A stretch of DNA of 64,000 nt. Source: Chitinophagales bacterium. Its GTDB lineage: Bacteria > Bacteroidota > Bacteroidia > Chitinophagales > Saprospiraceae. Numbering within the stretch: position 1 is the stretch's first letter; the number at the start of each line of letters is the position of its first letter. Where the stretch lies: assembly GCA_022360175.1 (NCBI GenBank), contig JAKSDI010000273.1, positions 29,446 to 93,445 on the forward strand, written 5' to 3'. The notes under the pieces are model-generated. The model was not told the DNA's origin, made no database searches, and was given only the letters and a program-made list of their open reading frames with translations. Of this stretch, positions 36,006-43,331 are shown piece by piece. The position numbers and the translations under genes are program-made.

Positions 36006-37187
36006 TTAAAAGCTCCATTTCAACCTCATAAATGCCGCCTGTATAGGACTCCTGTACTCATCCTTGCCTTTATCAAAAGTCAGCTGTCCAATCAGGTCTA
36101 TATCCCAGTTTTCTTTGATGGAATAGGTAAAAGAAGGATTAAAGAAAAGGGCATGAGCATCTACAGGACTATAGATAAAAGCGGCACCACTGTTGAGTAG
36201 CGGTGTGATAGGGTAAGACATTTGTGCAAACAGAGCATGTCGATAAGGGTATAAATTGCGGGCTGATAACTCAAAATTAAATAGATTAGTCACGGAAGCA
36301 TTTATTGCCCCCTGGCTATTGTACAGATATCCCAAGCCTGCATAAATCGAATTTGAAAAGGAGTAGTCTACTCCAAGGCTAGCAGTAAAGGCATTCTCTT
36401 TGTCGTCTTCCAATGGTAGGAAGTAGGTAAACTCTCCTTTAAAACCAGCATCTCCCAGATTCCCTGCCCAACCACCGCCCAGGGCAATATCCTGATAAGT
36501 ATATCCAGCGAGTAGCTGAAAATCGTATGTCCATTTATTAAATTTCCATAAAGCGGCTATTGTGGCTTCATCAAAATCATCAAAGGCGCGCACGGCGAGT
36601 TCTATACTTGAAGCAAAACCGGTGTAATATTTCACTCTCAATGCGTCACTTCCCGGCCGTTCTTCATAATCAAAATCCGTAAATGCAAAAGCATTAAAAA
36701 TATCGTTAGGGTTCCAGACTGTATTAATTCCCCAATTGATCCGTTGCCGCCCCAGGCGCACTTCCAGATTATTATTGATATACTCCAGGTACAAGCGATC
36801 TAACATACTGTGTATTGCCCAGGCATTTTCATTGAGCAATACCACAGATAAATCTAAATAATCATTATTTACATCATCAATCAGGCCTCCATAATCAGGA
36901 GTAGCTCGCACCAAATCGCCATAAAATATACGTGTCCGCAAATCTGCCCGTAAATGCAAAGCATCATTCATTTGCCAGTCAAAATTCAGGCGGCTATGGA
37001 TGAGATTGTCCTGTAAGAAAGTATCTACCAGTTTTCCCTGTTGGAAATCAGGATATGCCTCATTAAAGAAAAGCAGCGTTTGCATTTGCTTGAGGTAGCC
37101 ACTGACATAATAATTTTTGGTGATATTATCCTGGGCTTTCAGGGCAAAACAAATCACCAATAAAGCTGCCGTAATAATTGACTTCAT
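36006..37187 (-). CDS. Outer-membrane beta-barrel (DUF1302-like) of the ABC export operon
   Basis: The start at 37187 opens a signal peptide (MKSIITAALLVICFALKAQ); the in-frame start at 37217 would overlap the ATPase gene. The mature barrel of about 375 residues has HSRLNFDWQMNDALHLRADLRTRI and the conserved RLYLEYINNNLEVRLGRQRINWGINTVWNPND. The latter closely resembles the barrel of the second export set (LSAGLKKIYWGVIESVHLVD). It ends in the strand AAFMRLKWSF, typical of a barrel end. It is the last gene of a co-directional set with an ATPase, two permeases and a LolA-like protein, and probably forms the outer-membrane end of that route. Confidence 0.8.
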   Translation of the reverse strand: MKSIITAALLVICFALKAQDNITKNYYVSGYLKQMQTLLFFNEAYPDFQQGKLVDTFLQDNLIHSRLNFDWQMNDALHLRADLRTRIFYGDLVRATPDYGGLIDDVNNDYLDLSVVLLNENAWAIHSMLDRLYLEYINNNLEVRLGRQRINWGINTVWNPNDIFNAFAFTDFDYEERPGSDALRVKYYTGFASSIELAVRAFDDFDEATIAALWKFNKWTYDFQLLAGYTYQDIALGGGWAGNLGDAGFKGEFTYFLPLEDDKENAFTASLGVDYSFSNSIYAGLGYLYNSQGAINASVTNLFNFELSARNLYPYRHALFAQMSYPITPLLNSGAAFIYSPVDAHALFFNPSFTYSIKENWDIDLIGQLTFDKGKDEYRSPIQAAFMRLKWSF

Positions 37188-37203
37188 AAGGTTGATATTT
37201 TGA

Positions 37204-37887
37204 TTACCTCCGTTCATCTGTAGCTATCTGGCCATCTACTAATGTTACTACCCTACGAGCTCTATCTATCACACGCTGATCATGAGTAGAAAAGATGAAG
37301 GTTATATTTTCTTCCTTATTGAGTCGGGCCATTATATCTAATAAATTGGCGGTAGAGGAAGAATCCAGGTTGGCAGTAGGCTCATCGGCCAATACAAATG
37401 TAGGCTTGGAAGCTAATGCTCTGGCTACGGCTACTCTCTGCTGCTGGCCACCAGAAAGTTCTGAAGGACGTTTATCCATTTTCTCCTCCAATCCTACCGC
37501 TTCCATTAATTCCTTTACTCGGGCATCTCTTTTCTCCTTAGACTGATTTTGCAACAGCATAACAAATTCCACATTTTCACTGGCTGTGAGTACAGGAATC
37601 AAATTGTAAGCCTGAAATACAAAACCAATATGCTCCTTACGGAAATCTATCAACTGATTATCTGACAATTCAGAAATGTCTTGCCCTCCTACCTCTACTG
37701 CACCCGCAGTAGGCCGATCCAATCCACCAATGATATTTAACAAAGTCGTTTTTCCAGAGCCAGAGGGGCCTACTATAGCAGTAAACTCCCCTTCTTCAAT
37801 ATCCAGGTCTACTCCATTTAAAGCTTTCACTGGAATTTTATCCGGATTATAGATTTTCTCTACTCCTTTTGTGGTGATGACATTCAT
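37204..37887 (-). CDS. ABC transporter ATPase, LolD/MacB type
   Basis: This 227-residue ATPase has Walker A GPSGSGKTT (about 39-47), Q-loop FVFQAYNLIP, signature LSGGQQQRVAVARAL, Walker B FVLADEPTANLDS and the H-loop STHDQ. It belongs to the MacB/LolD group that drives FtsX-like permeases to move lipids, lipoproteins or peptides from the inner membrane outward without transport through the ATPase. The two permeases lie upstream on the same strand, the nearer 17 bases away, and the barrel gene starts 16 bases downstream. Confidence 0.95.
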   Translation of the reverse strand: MNVITTKGVEKIYNPDKIPVKALNGVDLDIEEGEFTAIVGPSGSGKTTLLNIIGGLDRPTAGAVEVGGQDISELSDNQLIDFRKEHIGFVFQAYNLIPVLTASENVEFVMLLQNQSKEKRDARVKELMEAVGLEEKMDKRPSELSGGQQQRVAVARALASKPTFVLADEPTANLDSSSTANLLDIMARLNKEENITFIFSTHDQRVIDRARRVVTLVDGQIATDERR

Positions 37888-37904
37888 TGTTTTAAAGTTT
37901 AGTT

Positions 37905-39131
37905 TTATAAGCTTCTCAGCGCTTCTACCGGGCGTAAACGTATGGCTTTCAATGCTGGATAGATCGCAGCTATCAATGCGGTAATAAATACCATGAGTGA
38001 TGCCTGCCAGTATACACTGGGATCTATATCAAAGTAAATGATTTCAGCCATACCATAATTTTTCAGGCTGGATGAATAAGCAGACATATCAAGCCCATTG
38101 TTTTTTACATAAGTGATCGTTGCATAGCCCAATAACAATCCAATAGGAGTAGCAACTACTCCCAACAATACTGCTTCCAGCAAGATCATGCCAAATACTT
38201 TGAGCTTATTCATACCAATAGCCATGAGCATCCCAAGCTCTTTTACGCGTTCTAGCACTGCCATCAGCATCGTGTTGATAATTCCAAATACCAATGCCAG
38301 CATAATTACTACGAGGTAAATCATAGATACACTTTGCATTTGGGTCTCATATAGTTCCAAATCTGGAGACACCTCCCTATAAGTTTGTACTTTTAATGCT
38401 GGTAATGCTTCTTGCAATTCTTTTGCAACTGCTTCTATTGATTCTATATCATTGACCAGAATAGCTACTTCATGAGCCAGCTCTGCCGTAGTTACTTCTC
38501 CTGTAAGCAATCGATTTAAATCCGGCCGGCGAACAAAGACATGCCCTTGATCATAGGGCGTATTGCCCGTATCAAAAACGCCTGTAACCCGAAAAGCCGC
38601 AGAGGTAATTTCATTGTCCAGATTTTGAAAGGTGAGTACTATCTTGGAGCGCATTTTCACCTGCAGCTTATCTGCCAATTCGCGGCTTATTAAAATGCTG
38701 TTCTTTCCCTTATTCGAAAGATAATCTCCCTCAACTATTTTCTCCGAAAGCGTACTAACCATCCTTTCATCCTCTGGAATAATGCCCTTCACCATAACGC
38801 CCCTTGCCCCTTTACTAGAAGCAATCATTGCGCTACTGACAGAACGCACACTCAATGCCTTCACTCCTTCTACATTACGTACTTCCTGCTCTACTTTTCC
38901 AGCATCTGCTAAGTGGAACTCTACTTTGTATTCATCCAGAAATTCAGCTTGATGTATTTGTATATGTGCCACTGAATTTTCGATGGCATTATTCACATAA
39001 CTTTTCATCATTCCGGTGGCAAAACCGCTTAATGAAAGAGCCGCCCATATACCAAGCGCCACAGCCATTATTACTACCAGGCTACGAGTAGGACTCCTCC
39101 ATATATTTCGCCATGCTAATATTGGTATCAT
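37905..39131 (-). CDS. ABC transporter permease of the FtsX/MacB type (second permease)
   Basis: This 408-residue protein has the FtsX/LolE layout: one N-terminal helix (WRNIWRSPTRSLVVIMAVALG), a large periplasmic domain (about 45-265), and three C-terminal helices (ending YPALKAIRLRPVEALRSL). Such permeases extract envelope molecules by mechanotransmission. It pairs with the permease at 39428-40645, which shares the same fold, and uses the ATPase just downstream. A 296-base low-complexity stretch separates the two permease genes, unusual in an otherwise tight operon. Confidence 0.93.
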   Translation of the reverse strand: MIPILAWRNIWRSPTRSLVVIMAVALGIWAALSLSGFATGMMKSYVNNAIENSVAHIQIHQAEFLDEYKVEFHLADAGKVEQEVRNVEGVKALSVRSVSSAMIASSKGARGVMVKGIIPEDERMVSTLSEKIVEGDYLSNKGKNSILISRELADKLQVKMRSKIVLTFQNLDNEITSAAFRVTGVFDTGNTPYDQGHVFVRRPDLNRLLTGEVTTAELAHEVAILVNDIESIEAVAKELQEALPALKVQTYREVSPDLELYETQMQSVSMIYLVVIMLALVFGIINTMLMAVLERVKELGMLMAIGMNKLKVFGMILLEAVLLGVVATPIGLLLGYATITYVKNNGLDMSAYSSSLKNYGMAEIIYFDIDPSVYWQASLMVFITALIAAIYPALKAIRLRPVEALRSL

Positions 39132-39427
39132 TATGTATGTTTTTAATTGTAGGTGTTAGGGTGTTGGTTTAAAGGTGTTGGGTGTAGAGGTTTATAGGAG
39201 TTGGGTAGTTTAGATGTGTCACGGCTTTCCACTTCCTATTCCAGATTTCCAATTTCCCGTTTCAGTGTTCCTCTAACCAAACCTTATAAAAATGCCCAGC
39301 AATTCAAATTTAAACCTTCGCACTCCCTCTAAACTTTCCCTCGCCATATCACTATATAATCCTCTAACTATATGACCACATAAATCACTCCACCACATTA
39401 CGATATCGCTACATCATCATACCTCCC
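39130..39427. repeat. Strand-skewed low-complexity stretch between the two permeases
   Basis: No gene is present. Bases 39130-39219 contain no C on the plus strand and are built from GGTGTT/GGGTGT/GGTTTA words. The rest is C- and T-rich with few G, including TTCCAATTTCCC, a phrase also found near 42190. It sits inside an operon and would be transcribed as a leader of the second permease. Confidence 0.7.
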
Positions 39428-40645
39428 CTACCCCCTCATCGCCTTCACAGGCTCCATTCTTTTAATTTTATATAATGGATACAATGCCAAAACCGCCGTA
39501 ATCAGGAATACAAATAATGCCTGGTTAGCAAATATTTCCCATTGGAAAGTAGCCGGAAAAATAGGCTCAAAGCCAAACTTTTCCATCATACCTGCATACT
39601 CTCCGGTGAAGCGGATAGGATTGATTTTGAAATACCACACTAGAGGCATGGAAACCAGAATTCCAGCTATCGCACCTATTAGTCCGAGCATAATTACTTC
39701 CAGCCAAACCGTAAGGGAAAGTTGCCAGCGTTTCATTCCAATCGAAACCAACACACCAAACTCATATTCACGTTCTTTAGTCATCATAAGTATGGTACCA
39801 AGTATTCCAAAGGCAATAATCATATATAGTATGAAGTATACTATCACATTTCCTGCACTATCCAATGCTCGTGCCTCTACCAGATCAGGCAATAATTCCT
39901 GCCAGTCCATCACTTCATATGCAGCAGTATCCAGATTACTTTCCAAACTATGTACCACAGGAGCAATATCATCCTGGCTATCCAGTTTTAGTGCCAGAGA
40001 GGTCACCATGCCAGGTGCTCCATAAAAATATTGAGCAGCGGGTAATGATAAATACACCATTTGTTTATTAAGATCTGGAGAGGCGAACTTTACCAAGCCC
40101 TTAACAGGGTACTTGCCCGCAGCATTTACACCATGATAACCCTGACTAATAAGGACGATCGTATCTCCCACAGCAAGCCCTAATTTTTCGGCAACGCCTT
40201 GTGCCAGTAAAGCTTTCTCTTCTCCACTTTCCAAATAATCTCCTTCTATTACTCGATCCTTAAGATTGGTCATACTGTTTTCTGCCTGGGGGTCTATACC
40301 CACTACTAATGCCGAAGACGTATTTTCTCCTGTAGAGGCTAATGCAAAAGACTCAATGCGAGGGAGCACTTCCTGAATTTCTTTAGTAGATGCAGGTATC
40401 TTACCTATAGCTTCCTGATAATCAAAGGATTTATCGATGGATTGCTCATCCCAGTAGCCATTTTCATGTACTTGTACATAACCAAAGTAATAATTAACTA
40501 CATTATTGATCATATTATCCCACGCTCCTCGCTGCAAAGCTTCCATAAAGGAAGAAAAAAGCACTGCAAAAAGAATGGAAGCTGCTGTAATGAAAGTGCG
40601 CCTCCGATTACGCCATATATTACGCCATGCCAGTCGAAAGATCAT
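39428..40645 (-). CDS. ABC transporter permease of the FtsX/MacB type (first permease)
   Basis: This 405-residue protein has the same design as its partner: WRNIWRNRRRTFITAASIL at the N-terminal helix, a periplasmic domain of about 230 residues (including AGKYPVKGLVKFASPDLN), and three C-terminal helices that end YPLYKIKRMEPVKAMRG. Two different permeases with one ATPase fits a LolCDE-like heteromeric complex. Its start is 6 bases after the stop of the LolA-like gene, so the two are translationally linked. Confidence 0.93.
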   Translation of the reverse strand: MIFRLAWRNIWRNRRRTFITAASILFAVLFSSFMEALQRGAWDNMINNVVNYYFGYVQVHENGYWDEQSIDKSFDYQEAIGKIPASTKEIQEVLPRIESFALASTGENTSSALVVGIDPQAENSMTNLKDRVIEGDYLESGEEKALLAQGVAEKLGLAVGDTIVLISQGYHGVNAAGKYPVKGLVKFASPDLNKQMVYLSLPAAQYFYGAPGMVTSLALKLDSQDDIAPVVHSLESNLDTAAYEVMDWQELLPDLVEARALDSAGNVIVYFILYMIIAFGILGTILMMTKEREYEFGVLVSIGMKRWQLSLTVWLEVIMLGLIGAIAGILVSMPLVWYFKINPIRFTGEYAGMMEKFGFEPIFPATFQWEIFANQALFVFLITAVLALYPLYKIKRMEPVKAMRG

Positions 40646-40651
40646 AAGATA

Positions 40652-41407
40652 TTATTTTACTCTCTTCATATTTTGGATAGAGAAGAATTGCTCTTTAATG
40701 GGTTCATCAAATTCCATATTGAGATATTCTATCACTGTTTTGTGGCCTTCTTCATCTGCAGGGATTATCTCCATACGAGATGGTAACAATTTGCCATCAA
40801 AATCCTTTGGGGCCTTACCTAGCATTGTATTTACCAAATAGCCATCTTCATCATAAAATTCTGTTTTCATTTGCATGTACTCCTCTTTATCTATCCAGAT
40901 AATTATTTTCCCCCATACTACAGGTGCATCGGGCTTAGGAGTCATTTCTATCTTGTAAGATGGCCGTCCCTCTACAGCTTCAGTCCCCATTAATACATGT
41001 GTATAGTCTTCCACTATAGAAGACTCCCTGACCAGGTCATCATTGGTAAAATCAGACCCCATCCAGGATTGCATCATCATAGAAGGAGGTAATTTAATAG
41101 TCCTATCTATGGTAGGCTGCCAATTCCATATTTCCTTTTCACGCTTCAGAAAAGCAGTTCCTTTATCCCTTGCCGGAGCAGTTAGTAATATGAGAGAGTA
41201 CTCTGTTCCCTTTGACCAGCTTTTCATAGTCATTTCACGAGTCCAGGAAGGGCGTACTATTGACATTTTGAGGGTAGCAATACTTGTTTCTCCTCTTAAT
41301 TTTGCATCTGCTTTTTTAATTATTTCTTTAGCAGGCGGGTCGACAGTAAAACTCATCAACCCTAATGCCATTATTAGAGCTCCTGCCAATATACTTATGC
41401 GTTTCAT
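40652..41407 (-). CDS. LolA-like outer-membrane lipoprotein-sorting protein (set 1)
   Basis: This 251-residue exported protein (signal to about residue 22) has the LolA_like/PF17131 pattern: LTAPARDKGTAFLKREKEIWNWQP, TIKLPPSMMMQSWMGSDFTNDDLV and KIIIWIDKEEYMQMKTEFYDEDG. Proteins with this half-open beta fold carry lipid or lipoprotein cargo through the periplasm. It sits between the TetR regulator (15 bases) and the first permease (6 bases). Its homolog in the second export set is at 56630-57403; both share the GTAxLxF/W-P-IKR and GSxFxxxDL blocks. Confidence 0.9.
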   Translation of the reverse strand: MKRISILAGALIMALGLMSFTVDPPAKEIIKKADAKLRGETSIATLKMSIVRPSWTREMTMKSWSKGTEYSLILLTAPARDKGTAFLKREKEIWNWQPTIDRTIKLPPSMMMQSWMGSDFTNDDLVRESSIVEDYTHVLMGTEAVEGRPSYKIEMTPKPDAPVVWGKIIIWIDKEEYMQMKTEFYDEDGYLVNTMLGKAPKDFDGKLLPSRMEIIPADEEGHKTVIEYLNMEFDEPIKEQFFSIQNMKRVK

Positions 41408-41422
41408 ATTTTTATTTGGTTT

Positions 41423-42004
41423 TTAATCCTTTATAAACTTATTCAATATGTATGCTTTCATTTTCTCCACCGGATAGTTGTTCATTTGCATGAAATGGAG
41501 CATTACTCCATCCATAACCGCTCCATAAAGGAAAGCCTCTTCTTCAGGCCTTTCACATCCCATTTCATCAAAAAGCTGAGTCATAGCATCCATTGCCGCT
41601 TGCTGTTTTTGTTTCAGCATTGGCATTAAGCCTTCTAATGCATCTGTCTGAAACGCCAAAGAAGTCAATAATTTCCAGTAATGGATATTGTCTTGCACCA
41701 ACTCAAAGGAGAATTCTGTCATTTCCCTTAACTTCTCAGCCGGAGATGCCTGGCTTTTAAATAAAGCTGTCATCATTTCTTCTCCCATATTCACAACCTC
41801 CATGATGATATATTCAAGTAGTGCCTCTTTATTTTCAAAATAATTGTACAACAGCCCCTTAGACACTCCCGCCTCTTTAGCAATCTGGCTAATAGAAGTA
41901 CTGAAATATCCCCTGTGAGCGAACAATTCCAGTGCAGCTTCCTTTATTGCCTGCATGCTTTTTTGTCGTATTTCCTCAAATTGTTCTTTAGTGCGTGGTG
42001 ACAT
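41423..42004 (-). CDS. TetR-family regulator of the ABC export operon
   Basis: This 193-residue regulator has an N-terminal TetR helix-turn-helix (about 12-60; AIKEAALELFAHRGYFSTSIS, in part SISQIAKEAGVSKGLLYNYF) and a helical ligand domain rich in methionine (GMLMPMLKQKQQAAMDAM-like helices). It is the first gene of the operon, 15 bases ahead of the LolA-like gene, and its promoter overlaps a TetR-type operator. It therefore probably represses itself and the export genes until an unknown lipophilic ligand binds. Confidence 0.92.
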   Translation of the reverse strand: MSPRTKEQFEEIRQKSMQAIKEAALELFAHRGYFSTSISQIAKEAGVSKGLLYNYFENKEALLEYIIMEVVNMGEEMMTALFKSQASPAEKLREMTEFSFELVQDNIHYWKLLTSLAFQTDALEGLMPMLKQKQQAAMDAMTQLFDEMGCERPEEEAFLYGAVMDGVMLHFMQMNNYPVEKMKAYILNKFIKD

Positions 42005-42024
42005 ATTTGACTTTAAATCTTTTA

Positions 42025-42072
42025 TTGACCGAACGTTTAATCAAAAATACAATAATACTTCTCAATTGTCAA
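42025..42072 (-). promoter_or_regulatory. TetR operon promoter overlapping an operator
   Basis: On the minus strand, TTG (42070-42072) and TATTTTTG (42042-42049), a perfect -7 box, are 20 bases apart. The imperfect palindrome TTGACCGAACGTTTAATCAA (42025-42044; half-sites agree at 7 of 10 positions) runs into the -7 box and ends 20 bases before the tetR start. A repressor bound there would block the promoter, which indicates autoregulation. Confidence 0.65.
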
Positions 42073-42125
42073 GGACATAAATCATCTAACTTGCAAAAAA
42101 CGATGAAAGAAGGGGTTTTATCGAC

Positions 42126-42300
42126 GAAAAGAAGGTTTAGGGTTTAGGGAAGTTTAGAAAGGTTTAGGAGGGTTAAAAAAGTTTAGGTGGTTCCAATTTC
42201 CCATTCCCGACTTCCAATTTACGATCATAAAAAGCACATCACCTTATACCCAATACCATAAACCCAATACCTAACACCCCATACCTCGTAAACCTTTACA
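42126..42300. repeat. Strand-skewed low-complexity stretch between tetR and metF
   Basis: Bases 42126-42192 contain no C and read as GGTTTAGGG-type words, including two TTTAGGG units in tandem. Bases 42235-42287 contain no G and read as CCCAATACC/AAACCCAATACC words. Between them is TTCCAATTTCCCATTCCC, also seen near 39245. The intergenic region (42005-42362) otherwise holds only the tetR promoter and a metF -7 box. Confidence 0.7.
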
Positions 42301-42331
42301 TCTCCATTACTTCACTCTCCTAGTTAATTTG

Positions 42332-42339
42332 TAGTTTTG
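42332..42339 (+). promoter_or_regulatory. Probable -7 box of metF
   Basis: TAGTTTTG matches TAnnTTTG perfectly and lies 23 bases before the metF start. No clear TTG is seen 20 bases upstream. Confidence 0.4.
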
Positions 42340-42362
42340 CGCTTCGTTTATCAAAAAGAAAA

Positions 42363-43319
42363 ATGAAAGTCACTGAATACTTCGAAAAGGCCAATGGACA
42401 GACTTTAATATCATTTGAAGTCCTTCCACCTTTAAAAGGGGGCAGCATCAAATCAATTTTTGATACATTGGATCCTCTAATGGAATTTAAGCCTCCTTTC
42501 ATAGATGTAACCTATCATAGAGAGGAGTTCCTATATAAAAAGCGTACAAGTGGGTACTACGAAAAGACCAGCATTCGAAAACGTCCTGGTACAGTAGGTA
42601 TTTGTGCGGCTATCATGCATCGTTATGGTGTTGATGCAGTACCTCATTTAATCTGTGGAGGTTTCACGTTAGAAGATACTGAAAATGCTCTGATAGACCT
42701 CAACTTCCTCAACATTAATAATGTGCTGGCTCTTCGTGGGGATGCTCGAAAGTTTGAAGGGCGTTTTATTCCAGAAGCAGGTGGCCATCATTATGCCATT
42801 GACCTGGTAAAGCAGATAGAAGATATGAATGCAGGCAAATATCTGGATGCTAATATTGAAAATGGAGCACAGATGGATTTTTGCATTGGTATAGCTGGTT
42901 ATCCCGAAAAACATTTTGAAGCTCCCAACATGGATTTTGATCTACAGCATACCAAAGCTAAGATTGACGCAGGAGCAGATTATATTGTTACCCAAATGTT
43001 TTTCGACAATAAAAAGTACTTTGAGTACGTAAAACAATGCAGGGCTATTGGTATTAATGTACCAATTGTTCCTGGTTTGAAACCTATTACCAAGTTATAT
43101 CAATTAAATTCGATCCCCAGAATTTTCCATATAGACCTGCCTGAAGATTTGGTGAAAGCCTTGCAATCTGCAAAAAATGCGGAAGGCCGCCAACGGGTTG
43201 GTATCGAATGGTGCATCGAACAATCTCGGGAGTTAAAAGCATCTGGTGTACCTTGTTTGCATTATTATACTATGGGTGATTCAGATACTATTCGCCAGAT
43301 TGTAGAAGCTGTTTATTAA
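42363..43319 (+). CDS. metF: 5,10-methylenetetrahydrofolate reductase
   Basis: MetF is an FAD enzyme that reduces methylene-THF to methyl-THF for methionine synthesis. The 318-residue protein has SFEVLPP with the catalytic glutamate at E19, IDVTYHREE, PHLICGGFTLEDTENALIDL, NNVLALRGDARK, GIAGYPEKHFEAPN and DAGADYIVTQMFFDN, all in family order and at normal length. It is the first of three plus-strand genes; the M14 peptidase follows 12 bases later but is functionally unrelated. No S-box or other riboswitch is apparent in the leader. Confidence 0.96.
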   Translation: MKVTEYFEKANGQTLISFEVLPPLKGGSIKSIFDTLDPLMEFKPPFIDVTYHREEFLYKKRTSGYYEKTSIRKRPGTVGICAAIMHRYGVDAVPHLICGGFTLEDTENALIDLNFLNINNVLALRGDARKFEGRFIPEAGGHHYAIDLVKQIEDMNAGKYLDANIENGAQMDFCIGIAGYPEKHFEAPNMDFDLQHTKAKIDAGADYIVTQMFFDNKKYFEYVKQCRAIGINVPIVPGLKPITKLYQLNSIPRIFHIDLPEDLVKALQSAKNAEGRQRVGIEWCIEQSRELKASGVPCLHYYTMGDSDTIRQIVEAVY

Positions 43320-43331
43320 AAAAGAAATCCA

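Noticed and set aside
39606..40025. A 139-codon open frame on the plus strand inside the first permease
   Set aside because: It is antisense to a clear FtsX-type permease and lacks any family pattern.
42126..42192. Telomere-like TTTAGGG repeat as a true chromosome end
   Set aside because: Only two adjacent units occur inside degenerate G-rich text between ordinary genes.
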